Source: Amorphophallus konjac
Taxonomy: Eukaryota; Streptophyta; Magnoliopsida; Alismatales; Araceae
NCBI GenBank assembly: GCA_022559845.1
Contig: JAHNEJ010001281.1
Coordinates: 186,001-250,000, forward strand
DNA length: 64,000 bases
Direction of reading: 5' to 3'
Shown here: positions 23,955-33,898 of the stretch, piece by piece
How the letters are laid out: each line of letters starts with the position of its first letter
Numbering within the stretch: the first letter of the stretch is position 1
Made by a program: the position numbers and the translations under genes
Notes under the pieces: generated by a model
Database searches by the model: none
What the model saw: the letters and a program-made list of their open reading frames with translations, nothing else
Told to the model about the DNA's origin: nothing

Positions 23955-25995
23955 AACTCAATTTCGGCTATCGCAGCCTACTTTCCCCAGCTCTAGCTCG
24001 TAGAGCCCAATCTTGGCCCTCACGGCCTACCTCCCGCCCTCACGGCTTGCCAATCTCTTAACTTTGTCTTCTATAGTCTACTTCTCAAATTTCAACTTTT
24101 ACAGCCCGCTTCCTAACATCCCTCGTGGCCCCAACTGCGGCCTTCGTGGCCTGCTCTCTCAATTTTGACTTCTGCAGCCCGCTTTCCCGATTCTAGCCCT
24201 CCTGGCCTGCTTCCCAAATTTTTAGCTTCTATAGCCTGCTTCCCTTCGGCTCTCGTAGCCCGCTTTTCAGTATACTTCGGCTCCTGTAGCCCACTTCCCA
24301 AATTTTGGCTTTTATAGCCTGCTTCCCTTGGGCCTTCATGGCCTGCTTCCCAACTTCGGCCCTCGCAGCCCGCTTCCCATACTTTGGCTTCTCTAGCCTG
24401 CTCTATCAATTTCGGCTCTTGCAGCATGCTTCTCAATTTTAGCTTTTACAGCCTGCTTCCCTTTGGCCCTCATGGCCTGCTTCCCAATTTCGGCTCTCGT
24501 AGCCTGCTTCCCTTCGGCTCTCGTAGCTCACTTTCCAGTATACTTCGGCCCCCGTGGCCCGCTTCCCCAAATTTTGGCTTTTATAGCCTGCTTCCCTTCG
24601 GCCTTCGTGGCTTGCTTCCCAACTTCGGCCCTCGCAGCCCGCTTCCCATACTTTGGATTCTCTAGCCTGCTCTCTCAATTTCGGCTCTTGTAGCATGCTT
24701 CCCAATTTTGGCTTTTACAGCCCGCTTCCCCTTGGCCCTCATGGCATGCTTCCCAATTTCAGCTCTCGTAGCCTGCTTCCCTTCGGCTCTCGTAGCTCGC
24801 ATTCCAATATACTTCGGCCCCCGTGGCCCGCTTTCCCAAATTTTGGCTTTTATAACCTGCTTCCCTTCGACCTTCGTGGCCTGCTTCCCAACTTCGGCCC
24901 TCGCAGCCCGCTTCCCATACTTTGGCTTCTCTAGCCTGCCCTCTCAATTTCGGCTCTTGCAGCCTGCTTGCCGATTTTGGCTTTTACAGCCTGCTCCCCT
25001 TTGGCCCTCGTGGCCTGCTTCCCAATTTCGGCTCTCGTAGCATGCTTCCCTTCGGCTCTCGTAGCCCACTTTTCAGTATACTTCGGCTCCCGTGGCCCGC
25101 TTTTCCAAATTTTGGCTTTTATAGCCTGCTTCCCTTCGGCCTTCGTGGCCTGCTTCCCAACTTCAGCCCTCGCAGCACGCTTCACATACTTTGGCTTCTC
25201 TAGCCTACTCTCTCGATTTCGGCTCTTGTAGCCTGCTTCCCCGATTTGGCATCCGTAGCATGCATTCCCAATTTTGGCTCTGGCAGCCTACTTCCCAAAT
25301 TCTGGCTTTCACAGCCCACTTTCCTGATTTTGATCTTCACGACCCGCATCCCGATTTTGGGTTTCACAACCTGCTTCCCAACATTTGGCCTTCGTGGCCT
25401 ACTTCCCAACTTTGGCTCTTTCATAGCCTGCTTCCCAACTTCGTCTTTGTAGCCCGCTTCTCAACTTCGGCTTTTATAGCCTACTTCCCAGCTTCGGCTC
25501 TCCACAACCCGCTTCCCAATTTTAGGCTTTTGTAGCCTGCTTCCCAACTTTGGCTCTTTGCAGCCCGCTTCTCAACTTCGACTTTTATAGCCTGCTTGCC
25601 AGCTTCGGCTCTTCACAGCATGCTTCCCAATTTTGGCTCTTGTAGCCTGCTTCCCAACTTCGGCTCTTTGCAGCCTGCTTCCTAGACTTTGGCCTTTGTA
25701 GCCTGCTTTCCCAACTCCGGCTCTCGTGGCCTGCTCCTCAATTTTGGCTCTTTCATAGCCTGCTTCCCAACTTCGACTCTTTGCAGCCTGCTTCTCAGCT
25801 TCGGCTTTTATAGCCCACTTCTCAACCCCGGATCTCATAGCCCGCTTTCCAATAACTTCGACTTTTATAGCCTGCTTCCTCGACCTTTGGCTCTTGTGGC
25901 CTGCTCCCCAAACCTTTGGCCTTTGCGGCCCGCTTCCCCGCTTTGGCTCTTTGCGGCCTGATTCCCCACTTCGGCTCTCGCAGCCTCGCTCTCCT
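23955..25995 (+). repeat. Tandem array C, right block, with a ~269-bp higher-order repeat
   Basis: About 55 units of ~31-38 bp (GGCTCTCGTAGCCTGCTT + CCCAATTT type). In the first half a marker variant (AGTATACTTCGG) recurs at about 24269, 24538, 24806 and 25075. This shows groups of 7-8 units duplicated together with a 268-269-bp period, four copies. Open frames of ~93 codons follow this period but shift phase each time, so they are not genes. Confidence 0.9.
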
Positions 25996-26072
25996 CGCCA
26001 CCTTGATAAAACTCTCGGTTGGGCTGCACCTGCAGACCCCGCACTCTCTCGTCCCTCTCTCACGCCGTCTAC

Positions 26073-26089
26073 GACTGGGGGGCATTATT
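26073..26089 (+). other. Tat-A polypurine tract
   Basis: GACTGGGGGGCATTATT immediately precedes the TGTGGACAC start of the 3' LTR. It is of the form seen before Tat-lineage LTRs. Confidence 0.8.
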
Positions 26090-26343
26090 TGTGGACACTA
26101 AAAAATTCTCACCCTGTGTTTACGTTCAGGGGAACAAAGAAGAAAAGAAAAGAGAAGAGAAGATAGAAGAAGAAAAGAAGAGAAGGAAGCCCCTCAATGC
26201 CCTTCCAACGGCATAGTCTTCACTCCCCCTGGTGCCCCCTTCAGTGGCACACTCACCGTGCCCTTCAGCGGCACACTCCTCAGCCCTCAGCGGCACACCC
26301 AGGCCACCCAGCCCGCGCTTCAGCGGCACACCATGGCCGGCCT
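26090..26343 (+). repeat. Tat-A 3' LTR, first segment
   Basis: Starts TGTGGACACTAAAAAATT, then a GAAGAAAAG-rich stretch and CGGCAC repeats. It is interrupted by the Tekay element and resumes at 36538. Confidence 0.85.
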
Positions 26344-26681
26344 TGTAATATCCCGGACCTTTCGGATCCTTTTTCATGGGTCCCGGATCTGGTTTCTCGG
26401 AGTGTCTGGCTCCGTTGTGTCCGAAATTTCATTTCGGGCATCTTTCGTGTTCGGATCGGCACGATCCGGAGTTGTTTCGGAGGCCCGGAAGCGTTCCGCG
26501 GCCTTTCCGCGCGTGTTTTCCGATTACCGGTGTGTGTTTCGGTAATTCCTTCGGAACCTCGCTGAGGGTGAACCGAGTCGTTCACCTGGGCACGAGTGGT
26601 ACCGTTGCGATCGGTGGGTTCCGAGGATCCCGAACATGTAATTTTCTATTTTTTGGTATTTTCAGGAATATTCGAATTTTC

Positions 26682-26689
26682 TATAAATA
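26682..26689 (+). promoter_or_regulatory. TATA box of the Tekay 5' LTR
   Basis: TATAAATA in TTTTCTATAAATATCTCAC, followed by a CT-rich leader. The same box is at 34237-34244 in the 3' LTR. Related Del LTRs have it at 42011 (minus strand) and 47815. Confidence 0.75.
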
Positions 26690-27244
26690 TCTCACTTTTC
26701 TCTCTCTCCCCTCACCCTCTTCTTCTTCTTCCTTCTCTTCTCCCCACCGTGACCACCGCCCCTCCCTCTCTCTCTTTCTCTCTCGTTCGGCCGCGGCGAC
26801 GTCCCCTTCCGGCTGCAGACGGTGCGGGGCGACGGCGTGACGACGTGGGCGACGGCGAGATGATCGTGGCGGCGTAAAGCCTGTGGGGAACCGTGAAGGG
26901 ACGAGGGTTTTCAAAGCGTTCTTTACGATCTCGGTAACGATTCGGCAGAGCATTCGCTTCATTGAGGTAGGGTGACGTTCCCTAGCTCCCCGCCGTTCAT
27001 TTTCGTGATTTATAGGCCGAGGGGAGGCAGAGAGGGGCTTGATTAAGCGGGTTTGGGGTTTTCCATGATTTGGGGAGAGCTCGCCCGATCTATGGATTTA
27101 GCCCGTGATTTCACGTTTTGGTGGCCTAGTATCATGCTAGGGGTCCCCATGGGTCTTCCCCTTTGATTTCCCCCTCTCCGGTGGAGGCATGGCGGCGTGG
27201 TTGGGTTTTTTGGGCTTCCCCCACCGTTTCACCGTCGGGCGGGT

Positions 27245-27835
27245 GTGGCGGTCCTTCCAGTGACCGTCACACTGTGTGACGCGCCTGGGCGGGTGCGTCA
27301 CGGCCCTTGTTTAGCCAACTGGGGTCTGGGAGTGTGACGGTCCCACGATAGACCGCCACAGGCGTGTGACGCGCCTGGGTTGGGCCGTCAGAGCGTCCCG
27401 ACCATTGGCATCCGACCGTTGGTTTGACCGTTGGGGGTCAAGGCGTGGGACGCACCAGAGCTGGCGCGTCACAGCCTTGTGACGGCCCAGCGTGGGTGCG
27501 TCAGGGTTATTCGACCCCCAGGTAATGTGACGGTCCAAGGCTGGACCATTACATGTGTGTCACGCACTAGGTGTGGACCGTCACATGCTGTGACGCACCG
27601 AGTGGCACGCGTCACAGCTTGCCCTTGTTTTTCCCTGTGACGCACCTGCACAGGCGCGTCACAGTCTGTAACGCACCAGGACGGGTGCGTTACACTCTGT
27701 TTTACACTGGGAGTGTGACGGCCTGCATTGGATCGTCAGGGTCCTCTGACGGTCCAGCCTAAGACCGTCAGGCGTCTGTGACGGTCCCGCCTAGACCGTC
27801 AGAGTCCTGTGACGCGTCTAGGGTAGACCGTCTGG
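27245..27835 (+). repeat. Array of ~30-bp TGACG...CGTCA dyads in the Tekay 5' LTR
   Basis: About 15 units, each roughly TGTGACGCACC-N-GGTGCGTCACA or GTGACGGTCC-N-GGACCGTCA. They are GC-rich imperfect palindromes. TGACG is the core of the as-1 element bound by plant TGA-class bZIP factors (known biology); binding here is inference. The array is duplicated at 34810-35405 in the 3' LTR. Confidence 0.85.
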
Positions 27836-28971
27836 CACCGGGTTGCCCCAGGTGGCTTGCAACCCCGTGTCTGTTCCGACTGTGGTCGCCGTGCGACGGT
27901 GCCGGTACGTGGGGTGGTCCCCGTACGTCGTCGGATGCGGACGTGATTTTCCGTTGACTTGAGAGTCTACTCCTTCAGTGACCCTCCACTAGTCGTAGCC
28001 CACCAGTACGCAGTGCTGGTCTCACCAGGGAGTGGTGTACGGGCCGACCCTTAGAGACGGTTTTTAGACTGGTTTCCGTCGGGCCCCACGTCTGTAGCCA
28101 GAGTCCGGCTAAGGGGAAAACCAGTCAGAGGGCCAGACCAGGGATCCACGGTCTGTGTGTGCACACGTGGTTGGGGGCAATTGGACACACGCTGACGAGC
28201 GTGACCCCAGCTAGTCACTTGTTTATGGTACTTGTTCGGTGTCCGTGCCTCTGGTAGACGCTACCACGTCAAGCAGTTCACCTGCGATGCGGTGTAAGTC
28301 GTCAGGGGACGCTACCGGCTGTGTTTCTAGTGGGAGGTATTCTTGTCGAGTCGGGAGTGTCAGACTGTCACTCGTTACGGCTTCGACCTTCGGGTTTCTG
28401 CCGTGTTGGTTGTTGTGTTCCGGTTGTTTCACCGTGGCACGTGTGTCGGTTTTCGTGCTGTGAGATCGGTGCTTTGTAGATGGCAGGGTTTCCCTTTTTG
28501 AGGTACTCGCTTACTGCTAGCGTAGCGGTTTCTCCCTTTGCGAGGTAGGGTTCGAGTGATCCCTACTGAGTCTTGTTCCGAGACTCATTCCCTGTGTGTT
28601 TTCACCGTGTTTCAGGCGAGGCGAGGTGAGGCTTCAGGGGAGTTCGTCTGAGGCTTAGTGCGGTTCAGGTGCCCAGCGCTAGTGCTAGAGGTCAGAGCCG
28701 GGGTATGTCCCGTATAGCTGTACTTTCTTTTCTTGGCTCTGTACTAGTTGTGGACTACTATTGTTATTTTATTGTTATCTTGTGGACCATGTAAAATGTT
28801 AATTCATTTCCTACTTCTTTATATAACTGTTTAATTCTGTAATTATTTGTGATACTTGTGTAGTTTCCACACCATCCTTCTAACCCTTCCGAGTCTTCGG
28901 ACTCGTGGGTGGCGGTGCGAGTCTCGGGTTATCGGGCCTTCCCGGTAATCAGATTCTCGGGTCGTTACAGC

Positions 28972-28983
28972 TGGTATCAGAGC
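28972..28983 (+). other. Tekay primer binding site
   Basis: TGGTATCAGAGC two bases after the LTR end, the initiator-Met tRNA type. Confidence 0.95.
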
Positions 28984-29133
28984 GCGGTTGTGGAATTATA
29001 CGAGAATCATAAGTGATTGTAGTGGTCCACTAGTCCACAGCAATGATGTACAGTTGACACTGGCATCGGGCATCGGGCGTTTTTCTTGACCTTGCTATTT
29101 CCATGTTTTCTATCTTTTGCTTCAGGAGGGAGC

Positions 29134-30354
29134 ATGGCGCCGAGGCGGGCGACTCTCTCTCAGCAGGGGCAGTCGGCTGGAGGTCAGGAGATCCAGCAGG
29201 AGGTTCATCAGGAGCAGGAGGAGCAGAGTAGACTGCCACCTGCGGCCACCGAGGCAGTGGATACTGCGAGGTTTCCGGGGGCCGAGGATTTCTTTCGTGG
29301 CATGTATCAGCTTATGTCGCAGCAGTTCGGCGGAGAGGCTGGTGAGGGCTTGTCGACTAGGGGTGGGCCAGGCTGAGTAGTGAGGGATTTCATGCAGTTT
29401 CATCCACCTTACTACGGCGGTCAGCCAGACCCTGATTTGGCTCGGAGTTGGCTCGACGAGATGGAGCGGGTGTTCAGTTCCGCGCGGAGTACTGCGGAGG
29501 ATAGAGTGATGTTGGCCTCCAACCTGTTGCAGGGTACGGCTTGGGAGTGGTGGTCTTCCGAGTGGAAGACGTCTTTCCAGCTTAGTCCACTTGAGCAGAT
29601 TGTGTGGGGCGACTTTGTCAGTGCTTTCGAGTGTACCTACTGTCCAGAGTTTATTGCTACGCAGCAGATGCGTCAATTTTTGGAGCTGGTTCAGGGTGAC
29701 ATGTCCGTGTTGCAGTATAGGGCCCGATTTGTTGAACTGGGTCGGTATGCACCTCATATCATGGAGCATGAGAAGGTGAAGACTGCACAGTTCGTTCAAG
29801 GCTTGAGGCAGGAGCTGAGGCGCCATTTGATCGCGAATGTTGCCACCGATTTAGAGACAGCGTCTCGCGTTGCGGCTTCTTTGGAGATGGATATGCAGAG
29901 GACTCGAGGACTGATTAGCCAGGGACAGTCTTTGTCAGCTCACAGTCAGCAGTCGGCTACCCAGCAGCAGGGTTCCTTCCAGCATGCATCGGGTGGTCTA
30001 GGAGCGCCGGCACCGGCAACGTCAGTGACAGGATCCGTGTCTTTCGGCTCGAAGGTCAAGAAGTTTCTCAAGAAGGGTTTCTCTAAGAAGAAGTCCAAGG
30101 GTCAGGATCAGGCTTCATCAGGCAATGTACAGCAGCCAGTCCCGTTTCAGTGTCAGGGATCAGTGGGTGGATCGCGAGGGCCGTGTCCACGGTGTAGCGA
30201 GTTCCATCCGGGCAGGCAGTGCACGGCGCCGATTATCTATTTTTGGTGTGACCAGCCAGGACACATGGCGCGTGACTGTGCTCAGAGGCAGCAGCAGTAG
30301 TTTCCTCAGTAGCAGCAGATTCCCCAGCAGCAGAGGCCACAGCAGCAACAGTAG
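29134..30354 (+). pseudogene. Tekay gag with zinc knuckles
   Basis: From ATG 29134 (MAPRRATLSQ) one frame runs through gag with stops at 29374 (TGA), 30298, 30310 and 30352 (all TAG). It includes FMQFHPPYYGG, a capsid block (LLQGTAWEWW, FVSAFECTYCPE) and a basic stretch. The first knuckle (CPRCSEFHPGRQC) is intact. The second (30238-30279) has Tyr in place of its first Cys. The TAG codons lie in a Gln-rich run of CAG codons, so they look like CAG-to-TAG changes. Gag would form the particle; this copy cannot make it whole. Confidence 0.9.
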
Positions 30355-30426
30355 GGACAGTATCCGCCGCTACCCAGGTCTGCTAGTGTAGGAGGCAGGC
30401 AGAGAGCTCGGGGCCAGATTACACAC

Positions 30427-31761
30427 ATGACCAGGGCAGAGGCAGTGGCGTCGCAGCTCGTGGAAGGTACCGTTCAGATTTTGGATTGTGCGGCTCGGGT
30501 TTTGTTTGATTCTGGCGCGTCTCATTCGTTTATCTTGGAGGATTTCGCACTGAGTATCGAGGAGCCGGTGACCCAGTTGTCCTGTGATTTGGCAGTGGAG
30601 TTACCTTCGGGTGATTTTATGATCACTACGTATTGCTTCGATGAGGTTCCCGTGTGGGTGGAAGGGCGGAGTTTGCCGGCTAGGCTCTATGCGTTGCCGC
30701 TTCAGGACTTTGATGTGATTTTGGGCATGGATTGGCTCGAGGCACATCATGCGTTGGTGGATTGTGGCTCGAAGAGAGTTTATTTTCGGCGACTTCGTGG
30801 ACCCACCTTCTATTTCCAAGGTATCAGGTCTTCCTCTTCCCACTTTCTTATCTCTGCGATTCAAGGTTGTCGTTTGCTTGATGCGGGTTGTCAGGGTTTT
30901 CTCGCTTCTGTGGTCTTGGTAGACCAGCCGCGTCTGGATGTCGAGGACATTCCGGTGGTGTGCGAGTTTCCCGATATTTTTCCGGAGGACTTACCTGGAT
31001 TGCCTCCCCAGCGGGAGATCGATTTTGTCATCGAGGTTGTGCCGGGTACGGGACCTTTGGCGAAGGCTCCCTACCATATGGCTCCCGCTGAGTTGAGGGA
31101 GTTGCGGGCGCAATTGCAAGAGTTACTGGCTAAGGGGTATATTCGTCCCAGATTTTTCCCTTGGGGTGCGCCAGTGTTGTTCGTGAAGAAGAAGGACAGT
31201 AGTTTGCGGCTGTACATTGACTACCGGCAGCTGAATGAGGTGACCATTAAGAACAAGTATCCGTTGCCGCAGATTGATGATTTGTTCGACCAGCTTCAGT
31301 CTGCTCGAGTGTTCTCGCGGATTGATTTGCGGTCTGGTTACTATCAGCTGAGAATTCGCGAGTCCGATGTGGAGAAGACTGTGTTCAGTTCAAGGTACGA
31401 GCATTATGAGTTCCTGGTGATGCCGTTTGGGCTCACCAATGCCCCGGCAGCCTTCATAGACTTGATGCAGAGGGTGTTTCATCCGTATTTGGACCAGTTC
31501 ATGGTCGTATTTGTGGACGACATCCTTGTCTATTCGCGGTCTGCCGAGGAGCACGCGTACCATTTGGGTGTGGTGCTGCAGACGCTGCGAGATCACCAGT
31601 TGTATGCGAAGCTCAGTAAGTGCGAGTTCTGGCTTCGTGAGGTGTACTTTTTGGGGCACGTGATTTCTGGTGATAGTATTTCCGTGGACCCCGCCAAGGT
31701 CGAGGCAGTAATGCGATGGCCGAGGCCGAGGTCTGTGACCGAGATCCGGAGTTTCTTGTGA
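30427..31761 (+). pseudogene. Tekay protease and reverse transcriptase
   Basis: In frame with gag. The protease carries DSGAS (30508-30522). RT blocks follow: [65 protein letters not shown] and the catalytic FVDD (31510-31521). YIDYRQLN has Tyr where most relatives have Cys. A TGA at 31759 ends this stretch. Confidence 0.95.
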
Positions 31762-32303
31762 CTTGCGAGTTATTATCGTCGATTTATCTAAGATTTTTCT
31801 CGCATTACGACCCCGATGACTAGACTCACACAGAAGGATGTGCCTTTCATCTGGTCTGAGGAGTGTGAGCAGAGTTTCAGGGAGCTGAAGAGATTGCTCA
31901 CCTCAGCTCCGGTGTTGATTTTACCTTCTGGGCCGGGAGGTTTTGTGGTGTGTACAGATGCTTCCGGGGTCGGACTGGGTGCTGTGTTGATGCAGCATGG
32001 TAGAGTGGTGGCTTATGCATCTCGGTAGCTGAAGCCCCACGAGGAGAACTACCCTACCCATGACCTTGAGTTGGCGACTGTGATCTTCGCATTGAAGATC
32101 TGGAGGTATTATCTGTACGGTGAGAAATGCGAGGTGTTCACTGACCATCAGAGTTTGAGGTATGTGTTCACGTAGAGGGACCTTAACCTCAGGTAGAGGC
32201 GTTGGATGGAGTATATGAAGGATTATGACTTCACCCTGTCTTATCAACCAGGCAGGATGAATGTCATCGCCGATGCCTTGAGTCGAAGGTCGCGGTCAGT
32301 GCC
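31762..32303 (+). pseudogene. Tekay RNase H
   Basis: Continues the same frame after the TGA. It holds YYRRFI, FVVCTDASGVGLGAVLMQ and [22 protein letters not shown], ending ADALSRRS. Stops lie at 31789 (TAA) and at 32026, 32173 and 32194 (TAG), the last three at Gln positions of the family. A frameshift near 32300 leads to integrase. Confidence 0.9.
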
Positions 32304-33830
32304 TTGATGTTGAGGAAGTGGAGGCTCTGGGAACAAGTGCCCGAAGTATCTTTCAGGCTCAAGATTCCCCAAGAGCTTGGGTTAGCAGTGCTTGCGAGTC
32401 TGACTGTCACGCCAGCTATCCACCGTCAGGTGACAGAGGCTCAGCATGCGGACCCTGAGTTGCCCCGGATTCTGGCTATGGCTGATGTGGAACTTGGCGA
32501 GGACGGTGCTGCGAGGTTTCGTGACAGGCTGTACGTCCCAGCCGAGGAGCGGGTTCGGCGTGCGGTGTTGCGCGAGGCTCATGGGAGCAGGTACGTCGTA
32601 CACCCGGGTGCGACGAAGATGTATCGGAACTTGCGGAGGCAGTTTTGGTGGCCTGGCATGAAGAGAGATGTTGCCGAATTTGTGGCCAGGTGCCTGACCT
32701 GTCAGCAGGTGAAGGCGGAGCATCAGCGACCAGGAGGTACTCTTCAGCCCTTGGATGTTCCCGTGTGGAAGTGGGACCACGTGACCAAGGATTTTGTGGT
32801 GGGGTTGCCGAGGACTCCGAGTGGGCAGGATAGTATTTGGTTGTTGGTAGATCGGCTGACGAAGGTGACTCGGTTGCTACCAGTCAAGGTCAGCAGGAGC
32901 GTGTCCAGGTTGGCTCGTCTTTATGTGGAGCAGATCATTCCGTTACATGGGATTCCCATTTCCATTGTGTCGGATCGGGATCTGCACTTCACTTCTGGAT
33001 TCTGGAGGAGTTTCCAACGAGCTCTTGGCACGGAGTTGGCGTTTAGTTCAGCGTACCATCCTCAGTCAGATGGTCAGTCTGAGAGGACCATCCAGACTTT
33101 GGAGGATATGCTGAGATCCTACTGCCTGGAGTGGAAGGGGAGTTGAATTCACCACCTACCGTTGGTGAAATTTGCCTACAACAACAGCTATCATTCGAGC
33201 ATCGGCATGGCTCCTTATGAGACGTTGTATGGGCGTCTGTGTCGGACTCCACTTGACTGGTTTGAGGTTGGTGAGCGTGTTTTGACGGGACCGGAGTTGG
33301 TGCAGCAGTGTGTGGATGTTGTGCACGTGGTTCGTCAGAACATGTTGGCGACCCAGAGTCGGCAGAAGAGCTATGCTGACCGGAGGCGGCAACCCCTCGC
33401 GTTCGCCGTGGGCGATCGGGTATTCTTGAGAGTTTCTCCGATGAAGGGGGTGATGCATTTTGGACGGCGTGGGAAGCTGAGTCCCCTCTATGTTGGTCCC
33501 TTTGTGATTGTGGAGCGCATCAGTGAGGTAGCTTATCAGTTGCAGTCACCCCCTGAGTTGGCGTCGGTGCATGACGTGTTCCACGTTTCGATGTTGCGGA
33601 AGTATATGCCCGATGACTCTCATGTGCTTGAGGATTCTGTGTGGCCCAAGGTGACTCCATATCTTTCTCCTCCAGAGTTTCCCGTCCACGTTGCCGATAG
33701 GCGAGAGCAGCGCCTGCGGAACAAGGTCATCCCCTTGGTAAAGGTGGTGTGGCAACGACACTCTGGTGGTGAGGCTTCTTGGGAATGTGAGGACGAGATG
33801 CGTCAGCAGTTCCCTTACCTGTTCGAGTGA
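32304..33830 (+). pseudogene. Tekay integrase with C-terminal chromodomain-like segment
   Basis: An HHCC zinc region (HGSRYVVHPG...CLTCQQVK), then core motifs KDFVVGLPRT (first Asp at 32790), IVSDRDLHFTS and SDGQSERTIQTLE. A TGA at 33144 replaces an expected Trp codon. After it come NNSYHSSIGMAP, the GPF motif (LSPLYVGPF) and a VKVVWQRHSG..ASWECEDEM segment typical of the chromodomain of Tekay/Del elements, which directs insertion into heterochromatin (known for chromoviruses). Ends at TGA 33828. Confidence 0.95.
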
Positions 33831-33885
33831 GTCTTCCTCTTCTTTCCCCTTGGGTTGTTCTCAATTTCGAGGATGAAATTCTTTT

Positions 33886-33898
33886 AAGGGGGGATGAC
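33886..33898 (+). other. Tekay polypurine tract
   Basis: AAGGGGGGATGAC directly before the 3' LTR. Confidence 0.9.

Larger units (their letters stand above)
26344..28969 (+). repeat. Tekay 5' LTR
   Basis: TGTAATATCCCGGACC at the start and GGGTCGTTACA at the end, paired with 33899-36537. It contains a TATA box (26682), a CT-rich leader, a TGACG/CGTCA palindrome array (27245-27835) and a 3' part ending with the PBS. Confidence 0.95.

Noticed and set aside
24384..25203. Series of ~93-codon similar open frames on the plus strand
   Set aside because: Caused by the 269-bp higher-order repeat of array C; each copy falls in a different frame.
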